Shown here one piece after another: positions 43,446 to 52,691 of a stretch of 64,000 nt of DNA. Both the position numbers and the translations under genes were made by a program. This DNA is from Labilibaculum sp. (lineage in GTDB: Bacteria > Bacteroidota > Bacteroidia > Bacteroidales > Marinifilaceae): positions 1-64,000 of the forward strand of contig JAEINT010000022.1 in NCBI GenBank assembly GCA_016342745.1, given 5' to 3'. Below the pieces are notes generated by a model. The model did not search any database, was not told the origin of the DNA, and saw only the letters and a program-made list of their open reading frames with translations. Within the stretch, counting starts at the first letter, position 1; every line of letters begins with the position of its first letter.

Positions 43446-45596
43446 TCATTTCTTCCCAATTAACAAGGCTATAAGTAAGGCTCGTTCAATTAAGCTGTGT
43501 CGCAAAATATACTCTGACTTTTGCTTATCAAAACCTCCAATCGGTCCCAATCCATCAATTTTAGGAATATGCTGATCGATATTGCAAATATCTGCAGAAC
43601 TCCATCGATGTTCTGGTAAAACCCTTGCATCAATAGAGTTAGCAATCGACTTCACCCTATCGAATAAATCATTATTAAGTGTTGAATCAACCATTGGAGG
43701 TCGCATTACACCACCCTCAAATTGAGTCTGAAACATTCGATTTTTACTCCTTGGTATCGCAACAAGTTTCTTAATTTTTGTTTCTGCTTGTTGAAATTCT
43801 TCCATGGAATTAAATCGTACACTAATCTTGGATGATCCGTATGCTTGAACTTTAAAAATATTCGATTTAAATTCGGACTGATAGGGTGCGATTACATTTT
43901 CCGCATTATTTTTACTTAAATCAACAATAGAAGCAATTGTTTTAAAGAAAAATTGGGATACCGTTGTCACATTCTCTGCAGCACTAGCATCTATCAACTT
44001 AATATCATACGAAAAAGATGCCGATCCTGAACGTGAGGTTATTACAGTTCCTTCCGCTCCTCCTCCATGCATACTTAAAACTTCTTTTGCATTATTTGCT
44101 TTTTCACGAATAATATTCTTCGAGAATTTACCACTTATTGAAGAATCGGTAATCAGCAATATTCCAACTTTTGTTTTTCGAATTAATTTAGAAAAACGAA
44201 GAGCTTGCAATGCCGAAATACATGCTACAATTCCTCCTTTATTTTCCCAAACACCTGTTCCATAAAGATGATGTTCTGTTTCTTGATAGCTCTCATGCTT
44301 AGGCATTGTAAGAAAATCATCGACAGGCAAGAGCAAGAGATAATCAAGTTTTTCATCAAATGAATTTGAAAGGTACATCATATTCCCAACTTCAAACTGC
44401 GGAAATATTTCGTTCGTAAACCCTAACTGAGTAAGCTCTTCCTTTATAATATTTGTGCACTTGTTTACTCCTTCAATATTTCTAACGTGAGAATCGATAT
44501 TGACCAGCTTCTCGAGTAATTTTTCTGAATTTTGCTGTCTGCTTCTCAAAAAGGAACGCAATCGACTATTGAATGAGAGTTTTTTATGCTTTTCTCCTGG
44601 TAGTTCAGACATCAAACTATTTGAAAAATAACGAACAGCTGCAACATCCAACATTTTATTAACCAGCTTAGGAAAATCATAACCCGCTACCTTTGCTGCT
44701 GTTGGATAAGAACCTGTTTCGCCCATACTCGCCATCGAATTGATCTCAAGCAAATATATATTACCATTTTCATCCAATCGAATATCAACTCGGGCAAAAT
44801 CCCTCAATTCCAAAGCTTTAAAAGCCTGAATACTATATCTAATCATCTCATCAGACAGCTCCTTAGGTAAATCAGCGGGACAAACTTTTCTTTTTGGCTT
44901 CTCTTTCTTATCGGATACTGTTTGAATCGCATCAGGATCACCATCCAGATCAATTTCCAGAACAGGGAAAGCTTCTACAGGAGAATTACCAAGTAAACCA
45001 ACACAAAATTCACGTCCACGAATAAATTGTTCAACCAAGGCCTGCTGTTGAAATTCAGTAACAATAAAATTGATCGCTTCTCGTAAATCATCTTCATTGT
45101 ACACCACCTTTAAGCCAAATGAAACACTTTCCATTTTCGGCTTTACAATAACAGGAAACTTAACCACACTCAAATCTTCTTCAGGCGCATTAAATACCCA
45201 AAAGTCTGGCGTTGGCAAATTGTTATTTTTCCAAATAACTTTCGTCAAAACTTTATCTAAAGCAAGTGCATGTCCCGACGGAGACGATCCAACATAGGGT
45301 AAGCCAAGCATCTCTAATAGTGAAGGAATATGAGTATATCGGCTTTCTCCTTGTATACCATAGGCCATATTAAAAACCATACCCATTTGCTCACCCTCCT
45401 GAACTCTAGGCATAAAATTTTCTAAGCGCTCTATAATTTGCTTGTTTCCATCAAGAATCGCAACATTATGCCCAGCTTTTTCAAGACTTTGGGCTACTTT
45501 TTTTACTGTTGCCTCATTATAAAACTCCTTATTTTGCATTCCAAAAGTATTTATTACTCCATGAATGTCTTTGTTATAAATCAATGCTATTTTCAC
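43446..45596 (-). CDS. ATP-grasp (D-Ala-D-Ala-ligase-like) fused to a degenerate M20 peptidase domain
   Basis: A 716-residue cytoplasmic fusion. Residues 1-325 are a D-alanine-D-alanine-ligase-like ATP-grasp enzyme: substrate domain (PSLLEMLGLPYVGSSPSGHA), ATP-binding Lys region (FPVIVKPKMESVSFGLKVV), VEQFIRGREFCVGLLG and the Mg site (FARVDIRLDENGNIYLLEIN). Residues about 340-716 have the M20/carboxypeptidase-G2 fold (YGTGVWENKGGIVACISAL, GLGPIGG, SEYI). However, aligned to CPG2 the five zinc ligands are all changed: Pro424 for His, Glu451 for Asp, Ser485-Ser486 for Glu-Glu, His510 for Glu, Asp690 for His. The M20 part is thus probably non-catalytic or altered. It is the last gene of the polyamine cluster, 66 bp after the amidotransferase. 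Amino-acid/amine ligase activity is inferred. Confidence 0.85.
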   Translation of the reverse strand: MKIALIYNKDIHGVINTFGMQNKEFYNEATVKKVAQSLEKAGHNVAILDGNKQIIERLENFMPRVQEGEQMGMVFNMAYGIQGESRYTHIPSLLEMLGLPYVGSSPSGHALALDKVLTKVIWKNNNLPTPDFWVFNAPEEDLSVVKFPVIVKPKMESVSFGLKVVYNEDDLREAINFIVTEFQQQALVEQFIRGREFCVGLLGNSPVEAFPVLEIDLDGDPDAIQTVSDKKEKPKRKVCPADLPKELSDEMIRYSIQAFKALELRDFARVDIRLDENGNIYLLEINSMASMGETGSYPTAAKVAGYDFPKLVNKMLDVAAVRYFSNSLMSELPGEKHKKLSFNSRLRSFLRSRQQNSEKLLEKLVNIDSHVRNIEGVNKCTNIIKEELTQLGFTNEIFPQFEVGNMMYLSNSFDEKLDYLLLLPVDDFLTMPKHESYQETEHHLYGTGVWENKGGIVACISALQALRFSKLIRKTKVGILLITDSSISGKFSKNIIREKANNAKEVLSMHGGGAEGTVITSRSGSASFSYDIKLIDASAAENVTTVSQFFFKTIASIVDLSKNNAENVIAPYQSEFKSNIFKVQAYGSSKISVRFNSMEEFQQAETKIKKLVAIPRSKNRMFQTQFEGGVMRPPMVDSTLNNDLFDRVKSIANSIDARVLPEHRWSSADICNIDQHIPKIDGLGPIGGFDKQKSEYILRHSLIERALLIALLIGKK

Positions 45597-45662
45597 TTGA
45601 TATACTTATAATTGTTATGACCTAACTTTTAAATTATCGTAATTCTAGTTCTATCCAAACTG

Positions 45663-46238
45663 CTAAATAATTTTGCAAATTCGGAGAAAATTCTCAACCA
45701 TCATCATTCCGTCTTTACCCGAAACCTCAGGATGAGATTGAAAACCATAAATCGGTTTGCTCTTATGTTTTATGATTTCGTTCGAACAAGTATCTGAACC
45801 AGCTAAGCTTTCAAACTGATCTGGAAGTTCTGAAACATGAAACGAATGGCGTTTAACCAGATTCACTTGCGCAGTATCTAGTCCGTTAAATATTGGGTCA
45901 TCAGATTTCGTAATGGTGATGATTTCCTTTTTTGCATGATACTCAGGAAGTTTTTTAATTCTTCCGCGATAACTAACCGCAATAATTTCGTGCCCAAGAC
46001 ATAAGCCCAGTACAGGAACATCGAAATTCATTAAGGCAACATAATTTGAGGTTAGATTTAATGGTTCATATGGATTCCCTTTCCCTCCAGATAATATTAT
46101 TCCTTTTATTTCGGATTTAGCCGACAGCGTAATGGGTTGATTATGGTCAAAAAACACATAATCAAAATCTTGCTCCGATAAGTATTGTCTTTTAAATTTT
46201 TTAATAAACGCACTCTGATTATCAATTACCAGTAACAT
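45663..46238 (-). CDS. Stand-alone class I glutamine amidotransferase
   Basis: A 191-residue class I GATase resembling the small subunit (GuaAA) of split archaeal GMP synthase. Catalytic Cys80 is in VLGLCLGHE, and His169 and Glu171 are in GFQSHPEV. The oxyanion segment reads ILSGGKGNPYE. No matching GMP-synthase ATP-pyrophosphatase subunit is adjacent; instead an ATP-grasp ligase follows by 66 bp. It may deliver ammonia to that ligase, or hydrolyse a gamma-glutamyl amide as PuuD does. Neither is provable from sequence. It is 137 bp downstream of the acidic small protein gene. Confidence 0.85.
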   Translation of the reverse strand: MLLVIDNQSAFIKKFKRQYLSEQDFDYVFFDHNQPITLSAKSEIKGIILSGGKGNPYEPLNLTSNYVALMNFDVPVLGLCLGHEIIAVSYRGRIKKLPEYHAKKEIITITKSDDPIFNGLDTAQVNLVKRHSFHVSELPDQFESLAGSDTCSNEIIKHKSKPIYGFQSHPEVSGKDGMMMVENFLRICKII

Positions 46239-46375
46239 ATCGATACATTTAAAACTGTTTGAAAAATTTAAACTATAACACTGATAATAAGGTACAAAAA
46301 AGGCAACAAAATCATTCCTTTGATTTTCTTGCCCTTCTAATCCTTTAATTGATGTACTATGTAGTAATTACGGGC

Positions 46376-46714
46376 CTAATCATCAACGTCCTCATCATCG
46401 TCTGAAAATAAATAATCTACATCAGCATACTTATCTTCATATTTTTCACGTCTATTTGAGAGCAAAACACCATCCTCATCATAATCAGAATCTTCCTCGA
46501 TAAGTTCCAAAGCCTTACGAATTGACATTCGAACCATATAAATTTTTTCATCGGTTTCAAAAGGCAATGCACTTACCAATTCTTGTTTCGCATTTGTGAA
46601 TTCAATCAAATGATCCATATAACCATCTGGATAAAACAGCTTAATTTGTTCTTGAATTTCTTTACTGAGTTTTTCGTAATTCTGAATTACCTTTGGTTTA
46701 TTATTTGCTTTCAT
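46376..46714 (-). CDS. Small protein with highly acidic tail, unknown function
   Basis: I do not recognise this 112-residue protein. It is helical in the first 75 residues and ends in a very acidic region (SDYDEDGVLL, then DDDEDVDD). It lies 50 bp after the deoxyhypusine-synthase-like gene in the same direction. The acidic tail could bind polyamine or metal cations or act as a protein-protein contact; this is speculation. A shadow artefact is unlikely because no other gene overlaps it. Confidence 0.7.
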   Translation of the reverse strand: MKANNKPKVIQNYEKLSKEIQEQIKLFYPDGYMDHLIEFTNAKQELVSALPFETDEKIYMVRMSIRKALELIEEDSDYDEDGVLLSNRREKYEDKYADVDYLFSDDDEDVDD

Positions 46715-46764
46715 ACAATAAAGTATTAAGAATAAAAATGAAGACTAACGTGATTCTAAAATAT

Positions 46765-47742
46765 CTACCAACCTAATAAATATGCAAAAATTAAAGGAGC
46801 GACTATTGTAGCATCCGATTCAATGATGAATTTTGGTGTTTCAATACCAAGTTTTCCCCATGTGATTTTCTCATTTGGAACAGCACCCGAATAGGATCCA
46901 TAACTTGTTGTTGAATCTGAAATTTGACAGAAATATGACCAAAATGGTGTGTTTGTTCTTTCCATATCCTGATAAAGCATAGGAACAACACAAATTGGGA
47001 AATCACCTGCAATACCACCACCAATCTGAAAAAATCCAATTCCTTTGTCTTCCGCATTGTTTGTATACCAATCAGCCAACCAAGTCATGTATTCAATTCC
47101 CGATTTCATCGTTATTGCTTTCAATTCACCCTTTAAACAATATGAAGCAAAAATATTTCCCATTGTAGAATCTTCCCATCCTGGAACAACAATTGGCAAA
47201 TTCTTTTTGGCTGCTTCTAACATCCAACTGTTTTTTGGATCTATTTCATAATATTGCTCCAATACTCCAGAAAGCAATAATTTGTACATGAATTCATGTG
47301 GGAAAAATCGCTCACCATTTTCTTCAGCATCTTTCCAAATCTTAAAAACATGCTCTTGCAACCTTCTAAATGCCTCTTCTTCTGGAATACATGTATCGGT
47401 AACTCGATTCAAACCTTTCTCTAACAATTTCCATTCATCTTGCGGTGTTAAATCTCTATAATTAGGCACTCTTTCGTAATGAGAATGAGCAACCAAATTC
47501 ATAATATCTTCTTCAAGATTGGCTCCTGTACAAGTAATAATCTGAACTTTATCTTGGCGAATCATTTCTGCTAATGAACGTCCTAACTCTGCAGTACTCA
47601 TCGCTCCTGCCAAGGTGATCATCATCTTTTTACCTTCTTCAAGGTGTTTTTCGTAAGCTATAGCAGCATCTACTAAAGCTGCCGAATTAAAGTGTCGGTA
47701 ATGTTCAAGAATGAATGTAGAAACTGGTCCTTTATTTTGCAT
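46765..47742 (-). CDS. Deoxyhypusine synthase-like aminobutyltransferase
   Basis: A 325-residue NAD-dependent enzyme of the deoxyhypusine synthase family. The catalytic Lys region is conserved as EKITWGKLG (Lys297), with NAD-binding segments (MITLAGAMSTAELGRSLAEM, TCTGANLEEDI, FFQIGGGIAGDFPICVVP) and the tail ESDATIVAPLIFAYL. Bacteria lack eIF5A, so bacterial relatives are thought to move an aminobutyl group between small amines, for example to make homospermidine. Its place directly after agmatinase (11-bp overlap) supports a polyamine substrate. Confidence 0.88.
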   Translation of the reverse strand: MQNKGPVSTFILEHYRHFNSAALVDAAIAYEKHLEEGKKMMITLAGAMSTAELGRSLAEMIRQDKVQIITCTGANLEEDIMNLVAHSHYERVPNYRDLTPQDEWKLLEKGLNRVTDTCIPEEEAFRRLQEHVFKIWKDAEENGERFFPHEFMYKLLLSGVLEQYYEIDPKNSWMLEAAKKNLPIVVPGWEDSTMGNIFASYCLKGELKAITMKSGIEYMTWLADWYTNNAEDKGIGFFQIGGGIAGDFPICVVPMLYQDMERTNTPFWSYFCQISDSTTSYGSYSGAVPNEKITWGKLGIETPKFIIESDATIVAPLIFAYLLGW

Positions 47743-48586
47743 GATTTTCGAATTTATAGCTAAGCATTTTGTAATACAATTTGGCAGTTAAAAAATCGGA
47801 AGCTTTCTGTCCTTCTTGTGGTGCCAATTCCACAATATCAAAACCCACAACATTTTTGTCTCTGAATACTTTTTTTAGATAGCAAGTTACGGTGTACCAA
47901 TCCAATCCACCTGGCTCCGGAGTTCCCGTTGATGGCATTATTGATGGATCAAAAACATCCAAATCAATAGTGATGTAAACATCATCTGTCATCCTATTCA
48001 AGGAAGCATCCATCCAATCAGTTTTGCGATGAATATCTTCGGCAAAAAAACATTTTTCCCGATTTAAATAAGGCAATTCACAGCTATCCATACTGCGGAT
48101 TCCCACCTGAATTAAATTGGTGTTCTTACTCGCGTTGTGCAATGCACATGCATGATTGCATTTTGATCCATCGTATTCCGATCTCAAATCTGCGTGAGCA
48201 TCTAACTGCAAAACCGTTAGATTTTTGTACCTCTCATAAAAAGCCTTGATAATACCAATACTAACAGAATGTTCTCCACCAAAAAAAGTGGGGAATTTCC
48301 CTGTTTTTAAAATATCATTGCTTTTTTGATAGACCATAGAACACATCGATTCTGGTGAATCGTTCTCCTTGATCTCATCTAAAATATGGACGCCATGTTT
48401 GTACACTTCAGAATCTGTCTCGATATCGTAAAGCTCCATATTTTCAAGCGCATCCAAAAATGCAGGGAATGCCTTATCGGCACCCTTTCCCCATGTGCTG
48501 GTTCCATCATAAGGGATGGATTGAAGTAAAATTTCAGCAGCATCAAAGGTGCAATATTCCTTTTCTATTCCTGCAAAAGTTCTCAT
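47732..48586 (-). CDS. speB: Agmatinase (ureohydrolase family)
   Basis: A 284-residue manganese ureohydrolase with the family motifs GGEHSVSIG, LDAHADLR and ITIDLDVFDPSIMPSTGTPEPGG. It hydrolyses agmatine to putrescine and urea. Its start codon overlaps the stop of the arginine decarboxylase gene (ATGA), so the two are translationally coupled and the agmatine route of putrescine synthesis is complete here. Confidence 0.9.
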   Translation of the reverse strand: MRTFAGIEKEYCTFDAAEILLQSIPYDGTSTWGKGADKAFPAFLDALENMELYDIETDSEVYKHGVHILDEIKENDSPESMCSMVYQKSNDILKTGKFPTFFGGEHSVSIGIIKAFYERYKNLTVLQLDAHADLRSEYDGSKCNHACALHNASKNTNLIQVGIRSMDSCELPYLNREKCFFAEDIHRKTDWMDASLNRMTDDVYITIDLDVFDPSIMPSTGTPEPGGLDWYTVTCYLKKVFRDKNVVGFDIVELAPQEGQKASDFLTAKLYYKMLSYKFENHAK

Positions 48587-49992
48587 TCTTGCTTGTATCC
48601 TAATAATTTAAACATTTCATCTGCAGACTGCTCATTTCGATAAACGTAATCGAAAAAATTTCCTTTTTCATCTCTATCGATAATCACATGTTTTGGCGAT
48701 GGAATTAAACAATGTTTAATTCCTCCATAGCCACTAATCGCATCTTGGTACGCACCTGTATGAAAAAATCCAACATACAAGGGTTCCTCCTCATCATCAG
48801 AATAGCTTGGTAATAAAACTTCCTGATTCAAATCTTCAGAATTGTAATAATCGGAATGATCGCAACTAATTCCTCCAATATTGGCACGCTTGTATTCGTT
48901 ATTCCATTTGTTAATTGGCAGCAAAATAAACTTCTCGTGAATCGACCAAGCATCAGGAATGGTGTTCATCAAACTATTGTCAATTAAATACCACGATTCT
49001 GTATCATTTTGCTGTTTTTGTTCTAAAACTTTAAAAATGATTGCACCACTTTCACCAACGGTATATTTGCCAAATTCTGTGAATATATTGGGCTCTGGAA
49101 TACCTTCCTTCATGCAAGCATTCTTTATATTCCCAATAATTTCATTAATCATGTATTCATACTGATATTCAAAACCTAAATGATTACGAATTGGAAATCC
49201 ACCACCTAAATTAAATGAATCCAAACTTTCGCAATCTTTCTTTAAATCAGCATATACCTTAAGTGCTTTTTGAAATTCACCCCAATAATACAAGCTATCT
49301 TTTATGCCAGAATCGACAAAGAAATGTAGCATCTTAAGTTCAAACTTAGGGTTGTCTTTTATCTTATCTTGATAAAAACTAATAATTTCTTTATCGCGAA
49401 TACCCATTCTTGAAGTGTAATAGGCCGATTGGGATTCTTCGTTGATTGCCATCCTTAAACCAACTTTCACCACTTGATCTTTCACAATATTTTCTAGTCG
49501 ATCCAATTCTTTCACGCTATCAAAAATGATGATACTATTTGTAAAGCCAAACTCCTGCATGGCAAGAATTCGTCTCAAATAGTCATCTGTTTTGTAGCCA
49601 TTGTGTACAATGATCCTGTCCTTTTCAATTTTATTCTCTTTATAGAGATTTAAAATCAAATCGATATCAAAAGCTGAGGATGTTTCTAAATTTACATTGT
49701 GTTTTAAGGCCTCACCGATGACATGTGCAAAATGATTACACTTGGTACAATAACAATAATGATAGGTACCCGCATAATTATTTTTTTTAATCGCTCGGTT
49801 GAAAAGGTTTCTGGCCTTTTTAATTTGGTCTCCGATTTTTGGAAGGTAAAAAAATCGAAATGGAGTCCCATGTTTTTCAATTAGATACTTCAAAGAGATC
49901 CCTTGAAAGGTGAGATAATTATCTCGTAAGTCAAAGCCTTCTTGTGGAAAGTAAAAACTCTGCTCAATCAAATCAAAATAGGTGTTTTTCAT
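48583..49992 (-). CDS. speA: Arginine decarboxylase (alanine-racemase-fold, PLP)
   Basis: A 469-residue fold-III PLP decarboxylase. The PLP Lys lies in YCYCTKCNHF, and further hallmarks are IIVHNGYKTDDYL, NLGGGFPIRN, FTEFGKYTVG and GAYQDAISGYGG. It is shorter than the 630-660-residue E. coli SpeA, as is usual for Bacteroidota forms. The linked agmatinase makes arginine the best substrate; diaminopimelate or carboxynorspermidine are less likely alternatives. It is the first gene of the minus-strand polyamine cluster, and the 196 bp upstream should contain its promoter. Confidence 0.88.
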   Translation of the reverse strand: MKNTYFDLIEQSFYFPQEGFDLRDNYLTFQGISLKYLIEKHGTPFRFFYLPKIGDQIKKARNLFNRAIKKNNYAGTYHYCYCTKCNHFAHVIGEALKHNVNLETSSAFDIDLILNLYKENKIEKDRIIVHNGYKTDDYLRRILAMQEFGFTNSIIIFDSVKELDRLENIVKDQVVKVGLRMAINEESQSAYYTSRMGIRDKEIISFYQDKIKDNPKFELKMLHFFVDSGIKDSLYYWGEFQKALKVYADLKKDCESLDSFNLGGGFPIRNHLGFEYQYEYMINEIIGNIKNACMKEGIPEPNIFTEFGKYTVGESGAIIFKVLEQKQQNDTESWYLIDNSLMNTIPDAWSIHEKFILLPINKWNNEYKRANIGGISCDHSDYYNSEDLNQEVLLPSYSDDEEEPLYVGFFHTGAYQDAISGYGGIKHCLIPSPKHVIIDRDEKGNFFDYVYRNEQSADEMFKLLGYKQE

Positions 49993-50188
49993 CTACGTAA
50001 TCATAAATATATTTTGTTGTTTTTTTACTGCATTGATTTTGCAAATAAAATCATTTTTTCAATTCAAAATACATTTACGGAAAAAAAATACATCAAAAAG
50101 AGGTATTTTTTAAAATTGATAACATTCAATCCCCAATAAACTCTATGATTCAAGCTACATCTAGGTTCCATGAACATACCTTATTTTA

Positions 50189-50443
50189 TTATTCTACCCT
50201 TTCTTCAATCTCATCATCAATACACTCTTCTTCTAAATTCTCTTCCTTTGATTTTCGAAGACGTAAATAAACCAAACCCATAACACTTAAAAAGCCAATC
50301 ACCTTAACATATTGCTTAAATATCGCTCTTGATTGAGCTGTCCAGTCTTCTGTCAATTCTGGAATCCCATTTACAACTAATACGGTACAAATAGAAATCA
50401 GTAAAATAAATAGTAAGAGGATTGTAATTGTTTTCTTATTCAT
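50189..50443 (-). CDS. Small two-helix membrane protein, unknown
   Basis: An 84-residue protein with two membrane helices (about 7-27 and 46-62) and a basic loop followed by a very acidic C-terminus (EENLEEECIDDEIEERVE). I do not recognise it. The gene is free-standing between the arginine decarboxylase and the divergent acetyl-CoA synthetase, and its start is an ATG at 50443. Confidence 0.6.
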   Translation of the reverse strand: MNKKTITILLLFILLISICTVLVVNGIPELTEDWTAQSRAIFKQYVKVIGFLSVMGLVYLRLRKSKEENLEEECIDDEIEERVE

Positions 50444-50665
50444 AAAATTTAAAATAGTAAGAATTATTTGATGTTAAAATAAATCCAAAAGGATCTTTTT
50501 GAACTGACAAGGTAAGCAAATCTATTACGAAAATCATCTCATATTTTTACAATCCATCTATTAATCTGACTGATTATTACTGCTTCTTATTTTATTTTTT
50601 CATGAATGCAGAATTTCATATATTGAGATATCTAGATTTAAACTATTAACCAAAATAGATAACAC

Positions 50666-52579
50666 ATGATTGATAAGATTAGTACTCTTGGTGGTTATAT
50701 CCATGAATATCAAAAGAGTGTCGAGAATCCAGAAGCTTTTTGGAGTCGAATTGCAGAAAGTTTTTTTTGGAGAAAAAAATGGGATAAGGTATTGGATTGG
50801 AATTTTTCGGAACCTCGAATCAATTGGTTTGTTAACGGAAAAATGAACATTACCGAAAACATTTTTGAAAGACACCTATTTACTCGTGGAAATCAGCCAG
50901 CAATCATCTGGGAACCAAATGATCCTAAAGATGAAAATAGAGTATTAACTTATTCTGAATTATTTGAAGAAGTTCAAAAATTTGCCAATGTCTTGCTTGA
51001 ATTGGGCATAAAAAAAGGAGATCGAATCGCAATTTATATGCCTATGATTCCTGAATTGGCAATTGCTATGTTAGGCTGTGCAAGAATTGGAGCAATTCAT
51101 TCCATCGTATTTGCGGGTTTTTCATCGAATTCTTTAGCGGATCGAATTAAAGATGCTGAAGCCAAATTGGTAATCACATCGGACGGAGGATATCGAGGCA
51201 ATAAAACAATCCCAATTAAAGATATTGTTGACGAAGCTGTAGCAACTTGTCCTACAATTGAAAAGGTAATTGTTGTTCAACGTACCAATACGAAGATTGC
51301 TTTTAATGATAAAATCGACCTGTGGTGGCACGAATGCATGGCCAATGCTGAAGAAGTAAATCAAGCTGAGTTAATGGATGCTGAAGATAATTTGTTCATC
51401 CTTTATACTTCAGGTTCTACTGATAAGCCAAAAGGTATTGTGCACACATGCGGAGGTTACATGGTTTATTCAGCTTATACTTTCAAAAATGTTTTTCAAT
51501 ACAGCGATGGAGACATTTATTTTTGCTCTGCTGATATTGGTTGGATCACTGGTCATTCCTATATTGTTTATGGTCCTTTATTAAATGGTGCAACAACAAT
51601 GATATTTGAAGGAATACCAACCTATCCTGATGCTGGAAGATACTGGGATATCGTAAATAAATACGAGGTTGCCCAATTTTATACTGCTCCTACTGCCATT
51701 CGTTCTTTAATGTCGATGGGACAAGAATACGTCGAAAATAAAGATCTTTCCTCATTAAAGGTCTTGGGAACTGTTGGAGAACCAATTAACGAAGAAGCCT
51801 GGCACTGGTATCACGATCATGTTGGAAAAAATCGTTGCCCGATTGTAGATACTTGGTGGCAGACCGAAACTGGTGGAATTTCCATTAGCCCTATTGCAGG
51901 AATTATTCCTACCAAACCAGGATTTGCAACTTTACCTCAGCCAGGTATTCAACCTATTATTGTTGATGGTGAAGGAAAAGAATTGTCTGGGAAAAGTGTT
52001 GAAGGAAATTTATGTATCAAATACCCATGGCCTGGCATGCTCCGAACCATTTGGGGAGATCATGAACGATTCAAGAAAACCTACTTTAGCACCTTCGACA
52101 ATTTATACTTCTCGGGAGATGGAGTAAAGCGTGATGAAGATGGCTACTATCGGATTTTAGGAAGAGTTGATGATGTGATTAACGTATCTGGGCATCGAAT
52201 GGGAACGGCAGAAGTAGAAAATGCCATTAATGAGCATCCATTGGTAAATGAATCGGCTGTTGTAGGCTTTCCACACGATATTAAAGGTCAAGGAATTTAT
52301 GCCTTCGTAGTTTGTGGAGAATTATCAACTGGTGGCGCAGAAGGCATCAAAACAAGTATCCGTAAAGGTGTTACCAAAATAATTGGCCCTATTGCGAAGC
52401 CAGACAAAATACTCTTGGTAAAAGGATTACCGAAAACCAGATCGGGTAAAATAATGCGACGAATATTAAGGAAAATTGCCCAAGGAGACTTCGATAACTT
52501 TGGAGACATATCTACCCTATTAGACACCTCAGTGGTAGAAGAAATAATTAACGGCGCATTAGAAGATGTGAAACAATAG
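50666..52579 (+). CDS. acs: Acetyl-CoA synthetase (acetate-CoA ligase)
   Basis: A 637-residue AMP-forming acyl-CoA synthetase of normal Acs length. N-terminal ACAS_N segment ([18 protein letters not shown]), P-loop ([20 protein letters not shown]), [30 protein letters not shown] with the Trp that limits the pocket to acetate-sized acids, hinge ([20 protein letters not shown]) and the acetylatable Lys in [13 protein letters not shown]. It turns acetate, ATP and CoA into acetyl-CoA in the cytoplasm. Propionate is a possible second substrate. It has its own terminator and complements the SatP acetate transporter at 60951. Confidence 0.93.
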   Translation: MIDKISTLGGYIHEYQKSVENPEAFWSRIAESFFWRKKWDKVLDWNFSEPRINWFVNGKMNITENIFERHLFTRGNQPAIIWEPNDPKDENRVLTYSELFEEVQKFANVLLELGIKKGDRIAIYMPMIPELAIAMLGCARIGAIHSIVFAGFSSNSLADRIKDAEAKLVITSDGGYRGNKTIPIKDIVDEAVATCPTIEKVIVVQRTNTKIAFNDKIDLWWHECMANAEEVNQAELMDAEDNLFILYTSGSTDKPKGIVHTCGGYMVYSAYTFKNVFQYSDGDIYFCSADIGWITGHSYIVYGPLLNGATTMIFEGIPTYPDAGRYWDIVNKYEVAQFYTAPTAIRSLMSMGQEYVENKDLSSLKVLGTVGEPINEEAWHWYHDHVGKNRCPIVDTWWQTETGGISISPIAGIIPTKPGFATLPQPGIQPIIVDGEGKELSGKSVEGNLCIKYPWPGMLRTIWGDHERFKKTYFSTFDNLYFSGDGVKRDEDGYYRILGRVDDVINVSGHRMGTAEVENAINEHPLVNESAVVGFPHDIKGQGIYAFVVCGELSTGGAEGIKTSIRKGVTKIIGPIAKPDKILLVKGLPKTRSGKIMRRILRKIAQGDFDNFGDISTLLDTSVVEEIINGALEDVKQ

Positions 52580-52585
52580 AAAATT

Positions 52586-52616
52586 AAAAGCTTATCAATA
52601 GGATAAGCTTTTTTTC
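52586..52616 (+). terminator. Terminator after acs
   Basis: An 11-bp stem (52586-52596 with 52602-52612), 5-nt loop, followed by more T to about 52615. Confidence 0.88.
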
Positions 52617-52691
52617 ATGACCTTTCACCTCTAATAATAGCAAATCAAATTACAATTGATTATTTTGAAATACAAAGCAAAATAAATACAA

